From assembly GCA_033239525.1 (NCBI GenBank), contig BSYO01000002.1, positions 27,076,068 through 27,140,067 of the forward strand: a stretch of DNA of 64,000 bases, written 5' to 3'. The notes beneath the pieces are model-generated. The model saw nothing but the letters and a program-made list of their open reading frames with translations, was not told the DNA's origin and ran no database searches. This DNA comes from Nepenthes gracilis. Its lineage: Eukaryota; Streptophyta; Magnoliopsida; Caryophyllales; Nepenthaceae. This document shows positions 48,721-59,575 of the stretch, one piece after another. The position numbers and the translations under genes were made by a program. How positions within the stretch are numbered: the first letter of the stretch is position 1; each line of letters opens with the position of its first letter.

Positions 48721-49175
48721 CTATGCTCGCAGCGCCTGTGGTCTCCGCATGTCCCCGAACATCGCCTCCGGGTTCTCGCGCAGAGCACTCTAGCCCGGCC
48801 GGCCTCGCCTTCTAATTTTCACCTGAGGAACGTGAACTGTGGTCACTTGTCGGCCTCGGATGGCCTCCCTTGCCTTTGCGAGGTACCCGGCCAAGGAAGG
48901 GTTGTTTGCCCTGGCCCCGTTGACGGGTTGACGATTAATTCGAGTCACCGTGAACCGCCAACCTCTCGCAGAGCCTCGCTAATCGCAAGCCGCCTAGCAG
49001 AGTTTTATTCGGGCCGACGTTGTTGTCATTGGAAAATCAAGTTTCGGGGAATACTTGATCTCGAATCCATCAGGATCGTTAGGATCACCGCCCCATCACA
49101 TCGCCTCATGGACGATCCGGCCCACGTGGAGTGTCCATTCGGGACCTCGCCGAAATGTTTCTTTGTTTTTCGCGG

Positions 49176-50493
49176 TTATTCCTTTTGAATTGGGGTCGTG
49201 GTCTCAACGATGAAGTCGGCCAGAGCTCGCACCTTTATGGCAGTGTCCGGGCTCAACTCGATGTCGAACTCGCCCAACTCAATAGCCCACTTTACCAACC
49301 GCCCGAAACGTCGGGTTGTTGGAGTATGCCCTTCAAATGGGCCGGGTCCGTAAGTGACCACTATGCGATGCCTCGAAAGTATGGCCTCAATTTTCACGCT
49401 GCAAGATAAGTGCGTGCCATTTTTCTGGGTATGGATAGCGAGTTCTCCGGGGCTGGCCAATGTTTTGCTTACATAGTAGACTGATGGCTGGATATCGGAT
49501 TCTTGGCGCACAAGGACGGAGCCGATGGATACTTTCGAGCACGCTGTAAAGGTACAGCTCCTCTCCGTCTCTTTGGGTGACGCTAGTAATGGTGGGCCGC
49601 GGAGCATCTCCATTCATCAAGGCGGACTTAGTCACTGGCCCATCAAACTGCTAGATTTTGTCCTCTCGTAGCTTTAAAGAAGGGTCGGTATTTGTCTCCG
49701 ACTTCGCTAGGAAGCGGGACAGCAGCTGCGGCCGCCCAGCTTAATCGCCGGACGTTTTTTACGTTTCGTGGGGAGCCATGTCTGCCTGGCCTTAATCTTC
49801 TCGGGTTTGCTTCGATCTCGGGCGGGAGACGATGAAACCCAAGAACTTCCCTGCAGGCCACCCCCGAAGACGCACTTGGCAGATTTAATTTCATTCGTGC
49901 TGGCGAGCACTCCCAAATGATTCTTCCAGTCACGTATGTGGTCGCAAATGACCCTCGCTTCGACGAGCATGTCGTCGACGTAGACCTCCATGTTGCGACC
50001 AATTTACTTTTCGAACATCCTATTGACTAGTCGCTGGTAAGTTGCTCCAGCTTGTTCTTTGTAGCAAGAGGGTGCCCCGGGTCCGTCATGAACGAGGTAT
50101 GTCCTCGTCTTTTGGACTCATTCGAACTGTCAGAAACCGAATAAGCGTCCATGAAGTGGCGATTCACGCCCAATGTGGGAGTCAACCAAGAGGGTCGATC
50201 CCGGGGCAAGGGAAAATCATCTTTTCGGGCAGCCTTGTGACTTTCGGTAAAATCGACGCACATTCGTTATTTTCCGTTGCTCTTCTTAAGCAAGACGACG
50301 TTTGAGAGCTAATCCGGCATCGGACTTCTCCGATAAATCCAAAGATCCGCAGTTTCTTCATATCTTCTCGGATGGCGATCGCCTTTTCTACGAGTGATTC
50401 CTCCGTCACCTTGACCGACTTTCGGTCAAGATCAAGGCCCAACTGTGGACCATCACCTCGCCTGAAATCCCGGATGCCCGGGAGTCCACGCAA
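49176..50493 (-). pseudogene. Reverse transcriptase and RNase H of Element III
   Basis: RT pieces in order: MCVDFTESHKAARKDDFPLP (50263 on), FMDAYS, TSFMTD, then EVYVDDMLVEA (from 49991), which keeps the catalytic YVDD, and a KSAKCVFGG block. RNase H (49613–49176) shows YYVSKTLASPGE, VVTYGPGPF, RLVKWAIELGEFDIE and ALADFIVE. Together they would copy element RNA to DNA and degrade the template. Frameshifts lie near 50030 and 49640. Confidence 0.8.
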
Positions 50494-50857
50494 AAAGGTC
50501 CGCGTTCGCCGCAGGAAGCGTGATCAATTCATCGAGTAGTTTGCGCGAGTGAGCCGATCCGGGACACTTATCCAAGTTCCCGGTCCAAAGTGGGGACCAG
50601 ATCGTATTTCGCCAGCCGCGCCTGTTGGAGGGTTGCCTCGTCTCGATGGTCGAGTTCTCCAACCGTCTCACTCACCGCCGCTGGGACAATTTGGGCCATA
50701 TAATGTTCGCCAAAGAATCTGGTCTCCGAGAACTTCTTCGACGCCGTAGGGCGTTGGGAATTTTATTTTAAGGTGTGGAATTGACGTGATCGCCCCAAAC
50801 GGCTGTAGGGTACGGGCCCGCCTAGTATCGCGTTGTAAACAGAGGGCGTGTCAACCA

Positions 50858-51073
50858 CTAGAGGGCCGCATGCGACTTGCTTTTTGATAGTGCCAGATGA
50901 CTTCCCAGTTTGACCCCTTGGGACGGGCACCTGTTCATTATCAAGGCCGTATAAAGGTCCTTCACAGGTTTTAGTTGATTCTTTTTTAGGCCTAATTTAA
51001 AGAATGCATCCAAGTAAAGTAAGTCTTTAGAGCTACCATTATCAATAAAGACTCGCTTCAAATGGTAGTCCAA
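50858..51073 (-). pseudogene. Protease of Element III
   Basis: Reads RVFIDNGSSKDLLYLDAF, then LGLKKNQLKPV. IDNGSS is the usual variant of the aspartic protease D(S/T)G active site in plant Ty3 elements. It lies between gag and RT as expected and is out of frame with both as written. Confidence 0.75.
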
Positions 51074-51099
51074 GTATCATCCGAAACGAGGCCGGGTTA

Positions 51100-52800
51100 C
51101 AAGGGGTCGCACGGGGGAGATTACATGGTTCGAATCACAATCCATGGGTTAACAATGTTGTTCATCGTGGCGCGCTTCTTCCTCCCCAATACGCTTCCTG
51201 GCCGGCCACGGCTCCTGGGTGTCGGGTGGTGACCATGTTAACCACTCTTGCCGCAATCCCGCTCCGAGAAGGCGTTCCGCTCCGCCCCCACTTCTTCACG
51301 CCCGCCTGAAGTTACATCCCCGTCCTTGATGAATCGGGTGAGGTGTCCTCTCGCAATCAGTCCTCGATTTCCCTCCGCAGCCGCTTTTGCGCCTCGGTTG
51401 GAGGCCTGCAGAGCGATCAAAGTCACAAAGATTGACATTGATTTCCGAGTCTTTCTTCAACATTTTAGGCCATTTCAAAAACTTTTCTCCACGGACCGCA
51501 TTGTAACGTTGGAGCGTGTCTCCCAAGGTGTGAAAGTGGTGGGCCCGTGATCTTTGCGCATGGGGCCTGGGCCCGGCGCCGCTTCAGGCGGGCATGTTCT
51601 CCGCCATCTGTATTTTCTTTTCCTTCACCGAGGGGAACGACCGAGGCCGATCTCCGCCTCTCGTGGACGTTTTTGCCTCGTTGGCCTCTTTTCGCGTAGG
51701 CCCCGGTGATAAATTCCGCCTCAAAAGCAAAAACTGAGGGTTCTTGTGGGGCTGTATTTCAAGAAATCATCAGTAAGTTAGTACCGAGATGAAGCTACCC
51801 AACTTCATCTCCCTCGTAATCCTAGGAATCCTTCCGGCCTCAGCCATGAAGCGATCCAGAAGCGCCGTGGGTTCTCTCCCGATTTCGCTCGCTTTGGGAG
51901 AGATGCCACGGCCGCTTCTCTTCCCGTCTCGAAGCGTACTATGCTGGGAAGAGATTCGTGAGTTCACGAAAACCGCCGATGATGCTTGTCAGGGAGATGG
52001 AAACCAGATTAAGGCGTCTCCTTCGGGCGTGAGCGGGAAAAACAATGCACATTCACGAGTCTTCTAACCTCAGAGACTTAGATGGGTGAAGTGATCTGTG
52101 GTCAACCTGATCACCGCCCCATCGTATAAGTCAAGGGCGGCATGATTTTAAACTTGGACGGCAGTGGACGGCCCAAGATTTAGTAGGAAAGGAGACCTGC
52201 CCAAGTCAATGGCGCTTTTCGTCATTCCGGGAACACGTGGTTCCAGATTTGGTCCACTCGACGGATCTACAGTGGCGTTCTTGACGCTTGAGTCGAGGAA
52301 ATTCCTCAACTCCGTCTTGTCCCGGCGGTTCAGCAGCCCGGCCCGCCGCGCTCCCGTGGATCTCGGCACTCCGGGAGGCTCTGGCCCTAGATCGTGTGTG
52401 GCCGGTCTTCCGCCCGAGAGTATCGATGATTTCTTCTTTTCGAGCTCCTTTCGAGACGTACTCCTGAGCGTTCCATTGGCCTATTCTCGCCAGAACGCGG
52501 AGGATGCCGGAGCCGATTGTTTCAAAGCTTTCCCGGCCTCTTAGCCGCTTCTTCTTCCTCTCGGCCACCTTTTTGGTGGCAGAGCGGAATGATCACGTGG
52601 AGCCGCTTGTCGTTATTCTTCTGCGCAAAGCGGTTAAACGGGCGATTGTTGGCCCATATCTCGCTCCACCAGCTTGTTAAAAATAAGACGGTGGAACCTC
52701 GCCTTTGGGCCCCGTTGACCAGGACATCAGCAACATGGTCCTGGTCGAGGTTAGCAGCATCTCTAGCGGGGTTGCTAGCATGTGCTCTCGTGTTCACCAT
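51100..52800 (-). pseudogene. gag of Element III
   Basis: ATG at 52800 (MVNTRAHAS), nearly the same start as the Element II gag. The capsid region near 51967–51770 has LLDRFMAEAGRIPRI and MKLGSFISVL. The C-terminal part (51526–51240) has GEKFLKWP, a VNLCDFD zinc-knuckle remnant and a GHLTRFIKDGD tail. Stops and frame changes occur throughout, so no full gag can be read. Confidence 0.65.
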
Positions 52801-52859
52801 TGTAGAAGCGAAGGTGACAGAGAGTTTGTGAATTTTTATGGTAGGCTTTTAAACGCGTT

Positions 52860-52878
52860 TGTTCAGATTTCGCGCCAA
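52860..52878 (-). other. Primer-binding-like site of Element III
   Basis: On the minus strand TTGGCGCGAAATCTGAACA directly follows the LTR end CGCATCA. The tRNA was not identified. Confidence 0.55.
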
Positions 52879-54154
52879 TGATGCGTGACGGATCCGACTT
52901 GAGCAGTTCGGATTCTCTTTGATGGATTAAACCTCCGTTTCACCGAAAGATGCAATCCCGCACACCACTAAGACGAACAAGATGTCAAGTAGCACTGGCG
53001 AGAGGTAATCCCATCGTTAACACTCCGACGCTCAAGTCAGTAAGACAGTCTTCAAAGGAAGGAATTGAAAGTAGAGAGAGCAATGGGAGTGGGAAAGAGA
53101 GTGTCTTGTTCTAGATGTCAGATAGATGCAAGGCCTTTCTCATATCTGGATGGTGGGAAGGCAGAGAATGGCTCTAGGGACTCGTTCGTTGCCTTGGAGT
53201 TTAATTGTGTTTTGAGAGTTTGGCTGCTGGAAACCAGAGCTTGTTTCTTAGAGCACTTAGGGTTTGTGAGTCTGAATGCCGACGTCAATGAAAGCCTCAA
53301 TCAAAAGCCTGAATGAGAGCCTGCCCTGGATGGTGAATCCAGAGCCTTTTTTATGGCAAAGATGGCGATCCTCCTCCTTTGGAAGGAGTGATCGTCCCCG
53401 TGATCGGGCCGGGTCTTCCTTTGGAGGTCATGCTTGTTTCCCATTGTGAAGGATTGTTTCTTCCCGAGGCGGCTAATCACTTTCCAAGTTGGTTTCTTTC
53501 CTCCCAAAGATATACCGATTTGGAGCTCGGGCTGGCAAGGAGTCAAGATCTCGGCGCTTTTCTTTGAAGGGCGTCATCTTGGCCGATATTCCTTTTTGAG
53601 ATCGTGGAATATCCTCGAGGATCAGCTACCGCCTTTTACGATTTGGTGGGCCTAAGCAGGTGGTGCGATTCGCTGTTGAAAGGCTTTTGGGGCCCAACGT
53701 AAAACGCGACGGCCAACGCCGAGTTGACCGCCTACGTGCGTGTTAGCCACCCTTATGAAAGGTATCGTAAATCATTACCTCCGGAGGGCTTTTGGCCAAG
53801 TGAGCCGGACATTATTGTAAAAGAGCACTTTGGGCCCAATGTGTAGGGCGCATAAATAACATCTGAGCCCAGGTGATGTTAGCGCCGTGGAGAAGCAGAT
53901 GGAGAGTGGCCGCGGCGATCAATCGATGGGCCGCAGGCCAGAATGGAATAGCCCGTCATTGCTCTCAAAAGCCAATCTAAACCGAACTGAAGCCGAGTTG
54001 GCCGTTTGCGAGGTAAGTTGGCGGCCAAGACGGCAATGTCAAGGCGTTGACCGTCCGCTTTCCAACTCCTACCCGTCTTCTTATCGTACCAAAACGCTGA
54101 CCGATTTCTTCGGCCATGATTTTTCGTGGTACCATTATTGGTGCAGACCCATCA
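52879..54154 (-). repeat. Element III 5' LTR
   Basis: About 1.28 kb. The plus-strand left edge is TGATGCGTGACGG and the right edge is GACCCATCA (TGATGGGTC on the minus strand). Compared with the 3' LTR it seems to lack a piece near its start. Confidence 0.7.
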
Positions 54155-55006
54155 ATATCAAAAGATCTTGTATTTGTCAATATTAACAAATTGATAACAC
54201 TATAATTCATTTAAAAGTTTCATCTAAATTTGAGTGCCATATATTTTTTAAAGGAGATATATTTGATATATCTTTAATATTTATCATTAAATAAAAATTT
54301 AACAATAAAAATTAAAAAATATAAAATTATATATCATAATTTTAATAAATTTATTTTATAATATTAATATTTATTAAATATTTAATTTGATAATAAAAAT
54401 ATAAATACAAAAACTATTTAAATAATTTTTAATTTTTTTTAATTTTATTTGTTTTTTTCATACATAATAAATGGCATAATATTGTCTGCATGATGTGACT
54501 TATTTTTGCTTTCTGTCCACAAATCGCTACTGCAAAATTACAACTTAACGGGACCCACATTTGGAAAATGCCATAGCGGTAACGGTGATGCAGTGATGGG
54601 TCGGTTTCGGGGCGTTATCCGACGTCGAATTAGGGCCGTATGACTACGATTGGATGGTCCTAATTCGTTTAATGCGTAATATAATACAAACTGTCTAATT
54701 TTAAATTTAATTAAATGGTCCGCGCATATTAAACTTATATTATAATTTTATTTATTTAATTTTAAATTTAATTAGACTGTTGAGATTAAATATCATGATA
54801 TAAGCTCGTGGACATTTGATTTTAAATTTAAATAGGTGACTGTGATTAAATATATTGATAATAAATCTTGGCCATCCAACGCTCTAAATCCTACGGCCAC
54901 GATTTTAGTATACCAGTAACCTTAATCTTTTGAATTGAAAGACAAAGAATAACCGCCAGTTTCGTTTTCTTCGTCTCTTCTTCTCTCTCCTCTCCTCTCC
55001 TCTCCA
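54155..55006. other. P450 upstream region, unit 2 (right part)
   Basis: Continues the unit 2 sequence interrupted at 42690 and matches about 25370–26241. It contains the quasi-palindrome array at about 54690–54900 and ends in a TCTCTCC tract without the copia-type insertion. Confidence 0.7.
54690..54900. repeat. 60-bp quasi-palindrome array, unit 2
   Basis: Counterpart of 25817–26125. TTTTAAATTTAA cores recur near 54700, 54760 and 54820 with CTGTCTAA-like and GGACATTTGA-like arms. It is more eroded than the unit 1 array. Confidence 0.6.
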
Positions 55007-55185
55007 ATCTTCATATTCGAATGAGAAGTAAGCTTTTTTCTATTCAAAGTCGCCACCGCTGCAGTCGGCGATGGACGCCCCTGAATCCAACGTACATGCA
55101 GCTCCAAACCCCCCAATCTCAAATCTCTTGGAAACCATGAGTTTGAACAGTTTGTGCCCTTGGAAGTCGACGGCGCCAGCCCTGA
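55007..55185 (+). CDS. Candidate leader and first exon of an unidentified gene
   Basis: A TC-rich leader is followed by ATG at 55071 and an open stretch of 38 codons (MDAPESNVHAAPNPPISN, later MSLNSLCPWKS), ending at a possible donor CTGA|GTGCG (55186) followed by a pyrimidine-rich intron-like stretch. The leader is duplicated at 29371–29442, where only the ATG and 3 further bases remain. No downstream exon could be identified and the product was not recognised. It may be a real gene start, a truncated gene, or chance. Confidence 0.3.
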
Positions 55186-58030
55186 GTGCGTTTTCTCTTT
55201 CTCTGTCTCTTTTCTATTTCTCTACCCAGAAATAGAAATAAAAATCCTGTAATTTCTCCAACAGAGTTCTGGATCCCACCATTTTCACCGAGATCGAAGT
55301 TTCAAAACCCATTTCCGCTGTTTAATTTTCAGCGCCAAAAGCGGAGACGAAGCTTCTATTTTTTTATTTAAATGTTGTTTGACTTGGAACGAATTTAATC
55401 ATTACTTTTATTTTCAATTTATTTTTGGATTGGATTCGCAGGCTTTGACTTTTTGTAATTGTGAAGTTGTTTAGAAACTTTGATTTCCATTCCATTCGTC
55501 TCATATATATATATAGCCATCGAAGATGGAATCGTTGACGTGATTGGCATTAGAGTTTCATCTTCTTCCTTCTTCAACGTCAGGTTTGTTTTCCAAGTCT
55601 AATTTCCCTCTTCTTTTATTAATTTCGCAATTAATTTCTGTTTGTCCTAAAAAACGGTGGGTATAAGTAAATAATTAGTTAATTATTGGACGACTTGATT
55701 TTGCCTTGAACTAAATGAAACCTCAAGATTTTTACTGATTTTGCCCAAACTGTCTCGTTGCGCCGGCTAAACAGTTAAATTGTTTTCGCCTTAGTAGCTG
55801 ATCTTGCCCAAAATGGTCATGATGGCCAAATGGAAGGTTTTACCACGAATGGCCAAAATTTTCGGGATGGCCAAAATGTCCGGGATGGATATTTTGGGCG
55901 GATTGGGTATTTTGGGAGGAATGGGTCTTTTGGGCGGTTTGCTGCAAAATGTCAGGATGGTATATTTTTTTGGCTTGGGGTATTTTGCTGGATGAATCAA
56001 ATTGTCGGTATAGAGCAAGTTACCAGTATGGTTACAGCATTTGATTTTTAGGCTTTTTTTTATAAATTGAGACTAGAATATCATTACCCATATTCTATAT
56101 AAGTTAATTTATTATTTGGATATCCGATTTGGTAATTTTACGTGGATTTTCGGTCGCCAAAGCTTAACCCACACCCAACTCGAGATTCTCCCATTTTTCT
56201 TCGATTATATATTTAATTGATCCCAAATTATGAATTATCGTGTCCTAATTATATGTATACCTCGATCGGGTATCCAATTTCATAAGTATTGACCCATTCG
56301 CAATGTTCAGGGCGTTCTAAAACGACCCTACTACTATTCACCTAAAAATAAATGAGAATTTTACATACTTTCACCCCATGTAATTGTTATAAAATTTATA
56401 TCTGATTGTATATGACTAATTGTAAGCCCGGGAATATATGTTTGTACTCCATTTGTAAAGAAAATGCGTCCCGGAGGCTCCCAAAGTGATAATTGACTAA
56501 TATGTAAGGAATTCTAATCCTTTCTATGTATTAAATTGTCAGTACATCCAAATTGACTTATGAAAAGATTTAAATTTGAAGAAAGATAATAATTGTATTT
56601 GTAATCAGAAGAAAGTCCACAATGTGATATATGATCAAATCATTCTCCCGGACAGAGATATTGTGAATTAAATTGTGGTGGACCTTTCCTCAAATGAATA
56701 AGAAGCTATAAAATTAAGACTATGGAATTGTGCTATAAAGATAATACCCCTTGGCCTGTCATTAGTATTACAGTAGAGATTTGATGATTACTCCGATCAC
56801 GTATTGTAGCGGATAATACTATTGGCAAACCTTAGGATATTACTGTGGAATGACGATGACTGCTTCTGGACTGCGGGAGGTTAGGGTAGCATTTTATTGG
56901 CCCTGTATAAGCCGATGATAAGTATACCGCTATACCACGTGGTGTTCGGTCTTTTCTAGACAAAAGTTTGTTATTGGATGTTAAGTACATCGTTCAGCCT
57001 TAGATTATGAAAGGTATCATAATCCTTCCTCGTTCTCCTACACCTTTAGTTAGTAAGGTTTACTAGTTCTGGTCCACAAAAATAAATAATCATATATAAA
57101 TTATATCGTAAAGAAAAATAAATTGTATTCTAAAACATAATCGAAAAATATATTGATCATGTTCTTGTCTATGCATCCTTTTTTGTGATTATATATATAT
57201 ATTCTTTATTACCTAACCTTACTTATGTTGGCTATGATTTTGAATATGATATACTTGTTGAACATTTGGCTCACCCTTACTACTTCTCTTTGCCTCCAAA
57301 TTAGCACGGGCTTATTATACCGATGGGACAAAGTAGCAACTAGAGGTGGACTAGATTTTAGACTTAGAAGACCGGATTGAAAGACTTATACATTATAGAT
57401 TATAGATAATTGTATACATTTATATTTCAGTTGGATTTATTAATGTATATTGTATAAAAAAATTAATGATCATATAGTTTAATTTGCACGGTTATTTGGA
57501 TTTATTTATATTTTTACAGGATATTTTGGTTTATAACTGGTACCTAATGGCATCTCTCTTGTCTGATATTGTATTTAGATACACAGTATTGGATTCACAA
57601 ATAATACGTGGCAATTGGATCTTGTATGGCTTTGCGTATGATGTCAAATGTTGAGATATTTGGATGTATATTGTTTTGTACATGAGATTGTACTAGTTTT
57701 GTATTGATGGATATCCGTATTACAGATAAAATTTTGTCAAATTTTCGACAGAAAAATACGATCCGTCACATTTTTTACATTATGATATGTAATTATAGTC
57801 AGTCTAGGAAAACTTGTATTCTAACTTATATTGTAACAGATTGTTATAGATATGTAACTATGTTTTGACAGTTAAAATTAATTTTGTCTTAACTGATATT
57901 AAGAGGCAAAATATTCAAATTATTTATTTTTATTGTTTGTTTTCCTCATTCATTTCTTACTCAATTTAGAGTTTAAAAATTTATATATTTATATTTATAA
58001 CATTATGAATGTTAAATGTTGAGTGTGTTT
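55186..58030. other. Unrecognised intergenic or intronic DNA
   Basis: Mostly AT-rich. A repeat patch lies at 55804–55995 (listed separately). No known coding, RNA or transposon signal was identified. It could include introns of the candidate gene at 55071. Confidence 0.4.
55804..55995 (+). repeat. Degenerate short tandem repeat open in several frames
   Basis: ATGGCCAAAAT-type 12-mers pass into TTTTGGG(C/A)GGA(T/A)TGGG(T/A) 18-mers. One plus frame gives a Met/Leu/Gly-rich peptide (DILGGLGILGGMGLLGGL). Another (55830–56051) gives a Gly/Phe/Asn/Arg-rich one (YFGRIGYFGRNGSFGRF). The minus strand is open too. This is the behaviour of a short repeat rather than proof of a gene. Confidence 0.5.
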
Positions 58031-58310
58031 ATTTCGTTTCTATACTCTGGCTAGACATTTCGGTCTCACCACAGGTAGCACAAGAAGGGGCAGAGACCTC
58101 CGTTGCTAGAGGACAGGACGCCCAGATCGGAAGCCAATGAAGCCCTCTCTATGTTTTCGCTGCGATTTGTACCGCGGTGAAAAGATGAAGAAAGCCCCAA
58201 TTTATACAGCGGTTGAAAGAGGAAGAAAGCCACCGATGGAGCTTGCACATGTTGCCGTTGAAGCCGACGTCATCGCACGGTGGCTGGCGCCATCGTCCTT
58301 ATTTTAATAT
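58031..58310. other. GC-rich island, not recognised
   Basis: A GC-rich stretch in AT-rich surroundings with internal repetition (GATGAAGAAAGCC and GAGGAAGAAAGCC about 35 bases apart). The minus frame gives only 60 codons without a known motif. It may be a further captured gene fragment. Confidence 0.35.
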
Positions 58311-58871
58311 TAACATAATTATTATTTATTTTAAATTGGTATATAATTATTCTACACATAATCTTACTTATACATAAGCAAAAGCAAATTAAGCTGACTG
58401 TTAATTAATTGTAGCAGTTATTTCTTAATTGGTAATCAAAAATATTGTTTTTTGAAGGAATAAATCCTTAATTGTTTGCAATATATTCAATAATAATATG
58501 TTAAATTTATTGACAACCCTAAAATTTAAAATAAATAATAGGAAAATTTAAGAAATTTGAGCTGATGATTAAGTAAAAATCAAATGATGTTTAATCAAAG
58601 GAAAAGGCTATTTTTTAGCAAAAATTATCATGATTTAGACAATCCTCACGGGGTTTGTATTCATCCAGATTAAGACTAAGAGTTACACTAAGGATAATTG
58701 ATAAATTTCAAATATCCATTTATTTACGGTTAAATTCAATAAATAATGTATAAATTACAGAGAATTGACAATATTAAATAAACACTATTAATGATTTATA
58801 ATTAATTCCAATATAAATAAACATATATTTCTATCTCTTCAGCAAAGTGAATGACAATCTCAGAAAAATAA
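58311..58871. other. AT-rich spacer
   Basis: No gene, RNA or repeat signal was recognised. Confidence 0.5.
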
Positions 58872-59050
58872 TCAGCAATAAGAAGAATTGGGCCACTTGA
58901 GATCATCAACATTCATAACCTCCACTGTTGCATTTGCAGGAGGATGAACTATAAACCACATTTTCATTGAAGCAAAATTTAGTTTATCTGTCATAATGTG
59001 GAAGACATGCTTCTCAGGTTCATTTGCATTCAACACAGTTCCAAACAACT
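58872..59050 (-). pseudogene. GAUT (GT8 galacturonosyltransferase) fragment
   Basis: The minus strand reads NANEPEKHVFHIMTDKLNF, then KMWFIVHPPANATVEVMNVD and KWPNSSYC, then a stop. This matches the start of the GT8 catalytic domain of GAUT4-type enzymes, Golgi proteins that build pectin (homogalacturonan). Only about 60 of some 600 residues are present; the nucleotide-sugar binding DxD region and the N-terminal anchor are absent. It begins right where the NLP fragment ends, so the two form a chimera. It is not expected to be active. Confidence 0.75.
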
Positions 59051-59245
59051 TGTCAAGGTGAGAGAGAATATTCAGCTTTGGTAAAAGCTGTAACGTCAGT
59101 AGCAACGCGTGGGTGATTCGTCATGAAGGCTTCCCCAACAACACCTTGGCCCCTTAACAGGTGGTGCTCAGATCAAGCCTCGTGAGATTCCTGAACCCTT
59201 GGATCACGCACGTAGCAAGCTGAATCAACAGTCGAAACACATTGA
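59051..59245 (-). pseudogene. NLP (NIN-like protein) fragment
   Basis: The minus strand reads CVSTVDSACYVRDPRVQ, SHEA, a stop, [20 protein letters not shown], then a [13 protein letters not shown] block. This is the conserved GAF-like N-terminal region of plant NLP transcription factors (nitrate-response regulators with RWP-RK DNA-binding domains). A TGA replaces the usual Cys codon. The RWP-RK and PB1 domains are absent. The frame differs from the GAUT piece that follows, so no fusion protein is made. It is probably captured or duplicated exon sequence. Confidence 0.75.
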
Positions 59246-59575
59246 GCCTATTGTCTTTTCTAAACCATAAGACTTCCCTGGAACCTCAAATACAAAATCC
59301 ATATCTACATTCCCAGCCAAAACAAGTTGACAATCAAACTTCTTTTTGATCCATCAGCTCAACTATGTTGATATTCACCATTCAGATAACATAGACAGTG
59401 GTTGATGGCCATTAAACATGCAGTGAAGTGGGACATATAGAGCTAAGTTAGTTCTGAAATTACAGAATCAGCAAAACAAACCTGAAAAAAAGGACCACCT
59501 TCAGCAGAATTCATTATAGCCTGGTTGGGCAGTGGACGGTCCTTTGCGTCCCTAGCAAATGACCCCCCCCCAATC
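59246..59575. other. Possible further captured exon sequence
   Basis: Higher GC than its surroundings. On the minus strand about 59245–59340 reads open (LVLAGNVDMDFVFEVPGKSY) directly next to the NLP piece, but the family was not recognised. A run of nine C's lies at about 59565–59573 at the edge of the repeat copy. Confidence 0.3.

Larger units (their letters stand above)
42691..54154 (-). mobile_element. Element III: full-length Ty3/gypsy retrotransposon
   Basis: Minus-strand order: 5' LTR (54154–52879), primer site, gag, protease, RT, RNase H, integrase ending at 47476, hairpin array, convergent antisense gene, polypurine tract, 3' LTR. It splits the P450 upstream region, which is continuous in unit 1 at about 25360. 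ATAT borders both ends, a partial target-site duplication. All coding parts carry frameshifts and stops, so it is inactive as written. The two LTRs differ by many small indels as well as substitutions. Confidence 0.85.
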
